This document shows positions 7,214-12,896 of a stretch of 12,896 nt of DNA, piece by piece. The first letter of the stretch is position 1; the number at the start of each line of letters is the position of its first letter. The translations under genes were made by a program, and so were the position numbers. Source of the DNA: Muribaculaceae bacterium (lineage in GTDB: Bacteria > Bacteroidota > Bacteroidia > Bacteroidales > Muribaculaceae); the NCBI GenBank assembly GCA_016302215.1, contig JAEDNZ010000041.1, positions 1 through 12,896 on the forward strand. Direction: 5' to 3'. Below the pieces are notes generated by a model. The model was not told the DNA's origin, searched no databases, and worked only from the letters and a program-made list of their open reading frames with translations.

Positions 7214-7221
7214 TATATTTG
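7214..7221 (+). promoter_or_regulatory. -7 promoter element of the EVE/HNH-like gene
   Basis: TATATTTG matches TAnnTTTG and lies 47 bases before the ATG at 7269, predicting a start near 7227 and a leader of about 42 bases. The -33 TTG is not obvious at the expected distance. The element lies inside an in-frame extension back to a TTG at 7176, which argues against that longer start. Confidence 0.5.
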
Positions 7222-7268
7222 CATCATTAAGTGTTAGCGACACGCATCACATACAATATATCAGCGAT

Positions 7269-8003
7269 ATGGCTACTTACATACTTTTTTGGAACCCTGA
7301 CATATCAAGCTACACCAAGGAGCGCTTCCTCGAGGATTTTTCTGATGTGGAAGGCGTGGGCAATTGGAGCTTTTACGAGCATGAGCGCGTGAAGCCTGGC
7401 GACTCATTTTTTATGGTGAAATGCGGCGCCGGCAACACCGGCATTGTGATGCGTGGCGTTATTGACTCGCGCTGCTATCACGGCGATGACTGGTCGCCCA
7501 AGCAGCGCAGCAATATCTACTATGCTGATATTGAGACCTGTGTCAGCATCAATCCATGGTCTGATGCTCCGCTTCTCACGCCCGACGACCTCACCGCGGC
7601 AATCCCCGACTTTAACTGGTGTGGCGGCCACTCGGGGCGCAAACTTGAGCAGGCCGCGGCCAACTTGCTTGATAAAATATGGCTGGAGTATCTTGACAGC
7701 AACCAAGAGATGTTCTGCAACCGCGATGCATGGGGCGATGATTACTATCAAGGCATTATCTCAAAGGCTCAGGCTAAGAAGCTCGTCAAGAGGCACGGCT
7801 GCCGCTGCGAGATATGCGGCTACTCCTACGCTGAGGTCTTTGGCACTCAGGAAGCCGCCGACCGCGACCGCAATGCCTATCCGCGTGTGGTGCGGAATGC
7901 GGCGCTGGACAGGTTGCTCTACAATATCTGCGGCAACTGCCGGGCTATGCCCGCGGAGAGCATAGCGGCGAAGCTCCTCGAAAAACAAAATGCTAACAGG
8001 TAA
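7269..8003 (+). CDS. EVE/PUA-like domain protein with degenerate HNH zinc finger
   Basis: A 244-residue cytoplasmic protein without signal peptide or membrane segments. The N-terminal part (about 1-95) opens ATYILFWNPDISSYTKERF and continues with VKPGDSFFMVKCGAGNTGIVMRG (41-63). This resembles EVE/PUA-like modules, which read modified bases in DNA or RNA and are often fused to McrA-type nucleases. The C-terminal part (about 165-230) has CRCEICGYSYAEVFG (178-192) and NICGNCRAMP (219-228), the two CxxC knuckles and surrounding pattern of an HNH nuclease. The catalytic histidines are missing: no His lies between the knuckles, and the His usual after the second knuckle is Arg225. It is therefore more likely a binding protein than a nuclease. 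The ATG at 7269 is chosen because the protein pattern starts there and a promoter element lies inside the longer frame. It is a single gene with its own likely promoter; no methylase or other restriction gene adjoins. The domain calls rest on motif memory. Confidence 0.7.
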   Translation: MATYILFWNPDISSYTKERFLEDFSDVEGVGNWSFYEHERVKPGDSFFMVKCGAGNTGIVMRGVIDSRCYHGDDWSPKQRSNIYYADIETCVSINPWSDAPLLTPDDLTAAIPDFNWCGGHSGRKLEQAAANLLDKIWLEYLDSNQEMFCNRDAWGDDYYQGIISKAQAKKLVKRHGCRCEICGYSYAEVFGTQEAADRDRNAYPRVVRNAALDRLLYNICGNCRAMPAESIAAKLLEKQNANR

Positions 8004-8120
8004 GCCCTGCGAGAGTGTCATCACGGCCATCTGAGATTACTCACTATCGGCCAAAACTCACATTGCCTAAGCAAAAAGCAACCGATGACTGCAAAAATTA
8101 TGTAAATCACGGCGTTTTTG
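8004..8120. other. Intergenic gap between the EVE/HNH-like gene and gdhA
   Basis: AT-rich spacer following the EVE/HNH-like gene. I see no convincing terminator; only a short GGCC repeat pair (around 8026 and 8050) could pair weakly. No small reading frame stands out. The gdhA promoter begins at its right end. Confidence 0.4.
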
Positions 8121-8121
8121 C

Positions 8122-8152
8122 TTGCACAAATCAAAAATCCTAATTATATTTG
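8122..8152 (+). promoter_or_regulatory. Promoter of gdhA
   Basis: TTG (8122-8124) is followed after 20 bases by TATATTTG (8145-8152), an exact match to the Bacteroidetes TTG-N20-TAnnTTTG form. The predicted start is near 8158, leaving a leader of about 53 bases before the ATG at 8211. The leader has no Shine-Dalgarno sequence, as usual in this phylum. Confidence 0.75.
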
Positions 8153-8210
8153 CGCTGTTAATCTAACCTCTATACATAGGTAACATCAAAATCACCTAAA
8201 CTACATTATT

Positions 8211-9548
8211 ATGGATATTAACCGTATTATGGCAGACCTGGAGGCCAAGCATCCGGGCGAAAAAGAGTACCTTCAAGCCGTGAAGGAAGTGCTCCTCTCT
8301 GTAGCTGATGTCTATAATCAGCATCCTGAATTCGAGCGCAACAAAATCGTAGAGCGCATGGTCGAGCCGGATCGCATCCTCACCTTCCGCGTGACTTGGA
8401 TTGACGATAAGGGCGAAGTGCAAAACAACATCGGCTATCGCGTGCAATTCAACAATGCCATTGGCCCGTACAAGGGCGGCATCCGCTTCCATGCTTCTGT
8501 CAACCTCTCAATACTCAAATTCCTCGGTTTCGAGCAGACCTTCAAAAACGCTCTCACCACGCTGCCTATGGGCGGTGGTAAGGGCGGTAGCGACTTCTCG
8601 CCGCGCGGCAAGAGCGACCGCGAGATTATGCGCTTCTGCCAGGCCTTCATCCTTGAGCTGTGGAAGATTCTCGGACCCGACCAGGACGTGCCCGCCGGCG
8701 ATATCGGCGTAGGCGGCCGCGAGGTGGGATATATGTACGGTATGTACAAGAAGCTCACCAACCAATGCACCGGCACCTTCACCGGCAAGGGCTTGTCGTT
8801 TGGCGGCAGCCGCATCCGTCCGGAGGCTACGGGCTTTGGCGCCCTCTACTTCGTGCAGAGCGTGCTCGCCAAGAAAGGCATCGACATCAAAGGCAAGACG
8901 GTGGCTATTTCCGGCTTTGGCAATGTGGCATGGGGAGCTGCCCTCAAGGCTACCGAGCTGGGCGCCAAGGTGGTCACCATTTCGGGTCCTGACGGCTATA
9001 TCTACGACGCCGAAGGTCTCAATGCCGAGAAGATCGACTATATGCTGGAGCTGCGCGCTTCGGGCAACGATGTTGTGGCTCCCTATGCCGACAAGTTCCC
9101 CGGTTCTGTCTTCTATGCCGGCCGCAAGCCCTGGGAGCAGAAGGTGGATATCGCGCTGCCTTGCGCCACGCAGAATGAGCTCGGCGGTGCTGACGCCAAG
9201 ATGCTTGTGGACAACGGTGTGGGCCTCGTAGCCGAGGTGTCAAACATGGGTTGCACCCCCGAGGCTATTGACACCTTTATCGCAGCTCGCATCACCTATG
9301 CTCCCGGCAAGGCTGTCAATGCCGGCGGCGTGGCCACTTCAGGCCTCGAGATGAGCCAGGATGCCGAGCACCTGCAGTGGAGCGAAGAAGAGGTAGATGC
9401 CAAGCTGCACTACATCATGAAGAGCATCCACGAGCAGTGCGTGAAATACGGCACTGAGCCCGACGGATATATCAACTATATGAAGGGCGCCAACATAGCC
9501 GGCTTTATGAAAGTGGCCGATGCTATGATGGGTCAAGGCATCTATTGA
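8211..9548 (+). CDS. gdhA: Glutamate dehydrogenase (hexameric class, GdhA)
   Basis: A 445-residue cytoplasmic enzyme that interconverts 2-oxoglutarate plus ammonium and glutamate with NAD(P)H, linking nitrogen assimilation to the citric acid cycle. Length and sequence fit the small hexameric class (about 445-450). Substrate-domain motifs are GPYKGGIRFH (85-94), PMGGGKGGSDF (119-129, catalytic Lys124) and PAGDIGVGGRE (161-171, Asp164). The dinucleotide fold has GFGNVAWG (235-242), and CATQNEL (318-324) and NAGGVATSGLEMSQ (370-383) follow. The residues after the second strand are SGPDG (258-262). This resembles the NAD-linked Clostridium symbiosum enzyme (Gly-Pro-Asp) more than NADP-specific enzymes such as E. 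coli GdhA, so coenzyme preference should not be assumed. The gene has its own promoter and terminator and is probably monocistronic. Confidence 0.96.
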   Translation: MDINRIMADLEAKHPGEKEYLQAVKEVLLSVADVYNQHPEFERNKIVERMVEPDRILTFRVTWIDDKGEVQNNIGYRVQFNNAIGPYKGGIRFHASVNLSILKFLGFEQTFKNALTTLPMGGGKGGSDFSPRGKSDREIMRFCQAFILELWKILGPDQDVPAGDIGVGGREVGYMYGMYKKLTNQCTGTFTGKGLSFGGSRIRPEATGFGALYFVQSVLAKKGIDIKGKTVAISGFGNVAWGAALKATELGAKVVTISGPDGYIYDAEGLNAEKIDYMLELRASGNDVVAPYADKFPGSVFYAGRKPWEQKVDIALPCATQNELGGADAKMLVDNGVGLVAEVSNMGCTPEAIDTFIAARITYAPGKAVNAGGVATSGLEMSQDAEHLQWSEEEVDAKLHYIMKSIHEQCVKYGTEPDGYINYMKGANIAGFMKVADAMMGQGIY

Positions 9549-9560
9549 TAGCAATGCAAA

Positions 9561-9594
9561 GTGCTGCCGCCCATACGCCTGTGTGGCGGCGCAC
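9561..9594 (+). terminator. First hairpin downstream of gdhA
   Basis: GTGC (9561-9564) pairs with GCAC (9591-9594) and GCCGCC (9566-9571) with GGCGGC (9585-9590), with one bulged T and a 13-base loop. No T-run follows immediately (GATATGCTTTTG), so this is more likely a transcript-stabilising or pausing hairpin ahead of the true terminator. Confidence 0.5.
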
Positions 9595-9624
9595 GATATG
9601 CTTTTGTAATAAAAAATTGCCATT

Positions 9625-9660
9625 AGAGAGTCACTGCGCGTGATGTGCGGTGACTCTTTT
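9625..9660 (+). terminator. Intrinsic terminator of gdhA
   Basis: AGAGTCAC (9627-9634) pairs perfectly with GTGACTCT (9650-9657). The stem continues inward with wobble and Watson-Crick pairs (9635-9639 with 9645-9649) to a 5-base loop, and outward by two pairs. TTTT ends the right arm. It lies about 80 bases past the gdhA stop and separates it from the large secreted protein gene. Confidence 0.85.
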
Positions 9661-9664
9661 GATA

Positions 9665-9695
9665 TTTGTCGATAAACTCTCTATTTTTGTCGATA
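9665..9695 (+). promoter_or_regulatory. Paired direct repeat TTTGTCGATA, possible operator
   Basis: TTTGTCGATA occurs at 9665-9674 and again at 9686-9695, exactly 21 bases apart, about two helical turns, so both copies face the same side of the DNA. They lie about 60-90 bases upstream of the predicted start of the large secreted protein gene, where activators commonly bind. No regulator is known from the window, so the role is inferred. Confidence 0.4.
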
Positions 9696-9713
9696 TTTAT
9701 GCCATATTGACGT

Positions 9714-9737
9714 AAATCAATTGTAAGCGATTGATTT
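9714..9737 (+). promoter_or_regulatory. Inverted repeat overlapping the -33 element
   Basis: AAATCAAT (9714-9721) and ATTGATTT (9730-9737) form a perfect 8-bp inverted repeat with an 8-base spacer. It covers the TTG at 9721-9723 that serves as the -33 element of the next promoter, so a bound protein would block or influence polymerase. It is AT-rich and followed by T residues, so a weak plus-strand terminator role is an alternative. Confidence 0.45.
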
Positions 9738-9751
9738 TTTGAGTATCTTTG
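9721..9751 (+). promoter_or_regulatory. Promoter of the large secreted protein gene
   Basis: TTG (9721-9723), 20 bases, then TATCTTTG (9744-9751): an exact Bacteroidetes promoter form. The predicted start is near 9757, giving a long leader of about 168 bases before the ATG at 9925. The leader has hairpin potential. Confidence 0.72.
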
Positions 9752-9756
9752 TGAAA

Positions 9757-9924
9757 TTTATGTGAAATATGCAATCCTTTTGCCATAACATTGGGCGTGC
9801 GGAATTGCATTTTGCAAGATTATCGTCCGTGAATGATATCCGACTGCGCTTATCGGTATCAGTCTTATATGTAATTATTTGAATTTATCTATCAAAAGTT
9901 TATAATAACTAATATTCAAACGAA
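9757..9924 (+). promoter_or_regulatory. Long 5' leader with hairpin potential
   Basis: This untranslated leader is far longer than those of the other genes here. TTGCA (9805-9809) can pair with TGCAA (9813-9817). TGATA-CCGA (9834-9843, bulged T at 9839) can pair with TCGGTATCA (9853-9861). An overlapping alternative pairs GACTG (9842-9846) with CAGTC (9860-9864). No known riboswitch is recognised and there is no Shine-Dalgarno sequence before the ATG. Confidence 0.35.
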
Positions 9925-12896
9925 ATGAAGCTTTTACAACGTTGGGCTGCGGCCATACTGCTCGTAGCTACAAGTGTAATAGGAGCCAAAGCAGCAGATA
10001 CCGACCCTGTCACGCTGGTAGGGTATCTCCACTATAATGTGCTTTGGGGCGACTTGTCGGCCGGCAGTGATGTCACCTATTACGGGTTTTATCAATTTGC
10101 CAGCAACGGCGAAGGCGGCGCCACCCCGGTGTCATCGACCGGCATGGACAACCTGTGGGCCAACTGCGGCGGCGTATATGCCGACGGCAAGTACTATTGC
10201 TACAATGTGTCAGGCACATACCGTGCTTACACTCTGACGGCCAACGTATTCGATGCCACCACATGGGAGAAGGTGGCTTCGCATAGCTTCTACTATGACA
10301 ACTCTCAGAAAGAAAGCGAACAATCGCTCAAAGCCACCTACGTGCCCAATGCCTTGGCCTATGACCCGGTATCGGGCACTATCTATGCTTTTACGCATAA
10401 ATACTCCAATACCGACGACGGCTGGCTGTGTGCCGTCAACCCCGACACGGGCGAGCTGACGGTGCTCGCTCACACCGGGTATGTGGCCTCCGGCGCCTGC
10501 AACGCTGCCGGCACCCTCTATGGCATCGACCATGACGGCACGCTGCGCACCTACGCCCTCGATGGCACCTCCACCGAGGTGGGTGCCACCGGTTATTTCC
10601 CTTATCTGGACCAAGAGGCTTACAACGGCGGCTCGGTAATAGACCTGCGCACGGGCGATATGTACTGGACCGTGTATGGCTTTACTTCGGTGCGCGACCG
10701 CAACTGGAATGAGAATGCCGTGCGCGGCCTTGTGAAAATAGACACTGCCACCGGTGCCGCTCAGATGCAGTGGAGCTACCCGATGGACTATGTGTTCAGC
10801 GCGCTGATGATGCCGGCGTCTCACCCCCAAGCCCCTGATGTAATCGCTGACCTCACCTTTGCGCCGAAGACCTCCGGCTCCACCACCGGCGTGATAGCTT
10901 GCACATTGCCGTCATCAACTTATGACCAGTCAAATATCACCGGCAAACAGATCTCGGTGGACTACTACGTAGATGGCACTTTGCGCGGCTCGGTCACCGC
11001 CGCTGCCGGCTCGCACTTCGAGGCAGACATCGACGGCCTCACGCAAGGCAACCACACGGCTTCGGTGATAGTGACATATAATGGACAAAAGAGCCTCGCC
11101 GCTACAGCAACCGCTTTCTTCGGCGTTGACACCCCGCAAGCGGTCACTGACTTGACACTGACCTATGATGCCGAAGCTAATACCGCCACATTGTCGTGGA
11201 CTCAGCCTCAAGAGGGCGTCAACGGCGGCATCATCGATGTGGAGAATATACGTTACAAGATTGTGCGCAAGCCCGGCTCGGTGATGCTCAAACGCTCACT
11301 CAACGCCACCACCTTCACCGAGCAGTGCGATTTTGACTTCGGGTTGTATTACTACACCGTAACCCCATATTATATCAACAACACCTCAATAGAAGGAGCC
11401 TCAGCTAATAGTAACAAGGTGCAGATGGGCAAGCCTATGACGATGCCCTACACCGAGACCTTTGACACGGAGGCTTCACTCAACTCCTGGACCATCATCG
11501 ATGCCAATGGCGATGGCGGCGACAACTGGGAGGACTCCAACTGGAAGTTTGACCCCGTATATTACTGCGCATTCTACTTCGGCTGGTATGACACCACCGC
11601 TGACGATTGGCTCATCACGCCGGCGCTGGAGCTTGACCCCAACAACCTCTATAAGCTCACCTTCAAGCAATACGGCTACTTCGGATATGAAAAGCATTTT
11701 ACCGTCAACACCGGCGCAACCGCTGATGTCGAAGGCATGTCAGCCAACATTATCCTTGACAAGATTACCTACTCAAGCAGCGCCGATATGCCGGGCGTGG
11801 AGGAGACGGTAATCTTTGCGCCGCGTGAAGGCGACCGCTATGTGGGCTTCCATAATATCACCACCTCGTATGACCACCTCAGCATCGATGATGTGCATAT
11901 CGAGGTGTACAAGCGCGCCGACGTGCCCGCGGCAGCCACCGACCTGGCGGCTGTGATTACCGCTGACAATCAGGTGACTGTATCGTTCACCTTGCCGACG
12001 ACCACGGCCGACGGAAATGCTATCACTGACGCGCAGCTCACCGCCAAGATATATCGCGGCACCACTGACGAGGTGCTCGCCACCCTCACCGGCGCTCCCG
12101 GTCAGAAACTCTCGTGGGTGGACCAAGAGCCATCGCAGGGCACAAACATCTATCGCATCGTGGTGCTCAACGCCAATGGCGCCGGCCTCGAGGCATCAGC
12201 GCAAGTGGTCCTCGCCGGCGGCACCCCGCAGCCGGTGTCTGACGTCACGGCTCGCCTGGTCAACCCCTCGCAAGTGGAGCTGACATGGACGCCCTCGATA
12301 GCTACCGTTGACGAGAACGGCAGCCCCATTGACCTGGCCACCGTGCGCTACTTAGTGTATAAGCCCATAACTACCGATGCCGGCACGGAGTATAAGCTCA
12401 TCGGCAGGGACATTGACGGCACTACGTTTATCGACAACAACCCCTCTGATGGTGTCAGCGGCTTGCAAGCCTCGCTGCTCTACTATGTAGCGCCGGTCAA
12501 CGGCGATGACGAGGGCTATGCCACCGCGTCAAACTATCTGCCCTTCGGCACTCCCTACGACTTGCCCTTTGCCGAGACATGGTATCAGCAAGAAGAGACC
12601 ACACAGCCTTGGTCGCGCATCCTCAAGGAGGGCGCCACATGGTATATGCGCTCGCAGCCTTACGAGCCTAACGCGCCCCTGCACGACGGCTACGGCCTGA
12701 TGACCTGCGAGGCCGATTATGGCCTCTCAAGCGGCGTAGGCGGTTACGCAACACCGATTATTGACTTTAACTCAGCCAAGACCCCGACACTCAAATATTG
12801 GGTATATACCTCGCCGGAATACAGCAGCGATATCAAGCTCGAGGTGTATGTCTATGACACCAAGTCGTTTACCAACATCCCGTCGGCCACCGTCAA
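9925..12896 (+). CDS. Large secreted multidomain protein (FN3-like and cleaved-adhesin modules), 3' truncated by window edge
   Basis: The frame is open for 990 codons from the ATG at 9925 and continues past the edge. Residues 1-24 are a signal peptide (MKLLQRWAAAILLVATSV, end near AKA). Residues about 26-300 are rich in Tyr/Trp and in short Gly-Thr strands such as DPVSGTIYAFTH and NPDTGELTVL, and look like a beta-propeller. FN3-like units begin at about 302, 406 (AVTDLTLTYDAEANTATLSW), 667 (AATDLAAVITADNQVTVSF) and 770 (PVSDVTARLVNPSQVELTW). Between them lies a choice-of-anchor-J/cleaved-adhesin type domain (507-664), from MPYTETFDTEASLNSW through DDWLITPALEL to HLSIDDVHIEVYK. A second starts at 872 (LPFGTPYDLPFAETWY). 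Bacteroidales proteins of this build are usually surface-bound and exported by the type IX system, which needs a C-terminal sorting domain; that part lies outside the window. The start is supported by the signal peptide and upstream promoter. Substrate or ligand is unknown. Confidence 0.88.
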   Translation, partial: MKLLQRWAAAILLVATSVIGAKAADTDPVTLVGYLHYNVLWGDLSAGSDVTYYGFYQFASNGEGGATPVSSTGMDNLWANCGGVYADGKYYCYNVSGTYRAYTLTANVFDATTWEKVASHSFYYDNSQKESEQSLKATYVPNALAYDPVSGTIYAFTHKYSNTDDGWLCAVNPDTGELTVLAHTGYVASGACNAAGTLYGIDHDGTLRTYALDGTSTEVGATGYFPYLDQEAYNGGSVIDLRTGDMYWTVYGFTSVRDRNWNENAVRGLVKIDTATGAAQMQWSYPMDYVFSALMMPASHPQAPDVIADLTFAPKTSGSTTGVIACTLPSSTYDQSNITGKQISVDYYVDGTLRGSVTAAAGSHFEADIDGLTQGNHTASVIVTYNGQKSLAATATAFFGVDTPQAVTDLTLTYDAEANTATLSWTQPQEGVNGGIIDVENIRYKIVRKPGSVMLKRSLNATTFTEQCDFDFGLYYYTVTPYYINNTSIEGASANSNKVQMGKPMTMPYTETFDTEASLNSWTIIDANGDGGDNWEDSNWKFDPVYYCAFYFGWYDTTADDWLITPALELDPNNLYKLTFKQYGYFGYEKHFTVNTGATADVEGMSANIILDKITYSSSADMPGVEETVIFAPREGDRYVGFHNITTSYDHLSIDDVHIEVYKRADVPAAATDLAAVITADNQVTVSFTLPTTTADGNAITDAQLTAKIYRGTTDEVLATLTGAPGQKLSWVDQEPSQGTNIYRIVVLNANGAGLEASAQVVLAGGTPQPVSDVTARLVNPSQVELTWTPSIATVDENGSPIDLATVRYLVYKPITTDAGTEYKLIGRDIDGTTFIDNNPSDGVSGLQASLLYYVAPVNGDDEGYATASNYLPFGTPYDLPFAETWYQQEETTQPWSRILKEGATWYMRSQPYEPNAPLHDGYGLMTCEADYGLSSGVGGYATPIIDFNSAKTPTLKYWVYTSPEYSSDIKLEVYVYDTKSFTNIPSATV

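Noticed and set aside
7176..7268. Upstream TTG start extending the EVE/HNH-like protein by 31 residues
   Set aside because: A TATATTTG promoter element lies inside the extension, and the domain pattern begins right at the ATG at 7269.
7055..9548. A multi-gene restriction or defence island around the EVE/HNH-like gene
   Set aside because: Its neighbours are housekeeping genes (nnr, gdhA); no methylase, helicase, integrase, tRNA or mobile element is visible.
10210..10830. A 206-codon minus-strand frame inside the large secreted protein gene
   Set aside because: It is antisense to a continuous coding frame with signal peptide and domain patterns; its His/Val/Gly-rich translation is typical of a reverse-complement shadow.

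Overview
The window looks like a chromosomal segment of a Bacteroidales gut bacterium, most likely of the Muribaculaceae (S24-7) type. Four things point there. The exported proteins match families known almost only from Bacteroidetes (DUF4923, DUF4831). One large exported protein has cleaved-adhesin and fibronectin-III-like modules. Upstream regions carry the Bacteroidetes promoter form TTG-N20-TAnnTTTG. Starts lack Shine-Dalgarno sequences. The family-level placement is inference from style and composition, not proof.

The left half (about 90 to 7055) is read entirely on the minus strand. In transcription order it holds: nnr (bifunctional NAD(P)H-hydrate repair enzyme); a DUF4831 exported protein; a His-rich, repeat-containing exported protein (these three are closely spaced and probably one operon); a 433-bp gap with a weak terminator, a candidate plus-strand small RNA and a clear promoter; a membrane-anchored UDP-sugar 4,6-dehydratase of the CapD/WbpM type; and a small DUF4923 exported protein that ends at a strong terminator hairpin.

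The right half (7269 to the end) is read on the plus strand. It holds: an EVE/PUA-like protein with a C-terminal zinc-finger remnant of an HNH nuclease; gdhA (glutamate dehydrogenase) with its own promoter and a strong terminator; and a very large secreted multidomain protein. That last reading frame is open for 990 codons and runs off the right edge, so its C-terminus (where a sorting domain would sit) is not visible.

The genes do not form one pathway. gdhA (ammonium assimilation), nnr (cofactor repair) and the sugar dehydratase (surface glycan precursor) are housekeeping or envelope functions mixed with secreted and periplasmic proteins. The points most worth a second look are: the orphan plus-strand terminator and hairpin upstream of the sugar dehydratase; the EVE/degenerate-HNH protein; the altered NNGGDG loop of the Nnr epimerase domain; and the repeat-rich promoter region of the large secreted protein. 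I saw no tRNA, rRNA, CRISPR array, insertion sequence or complete multi-gene defence system.
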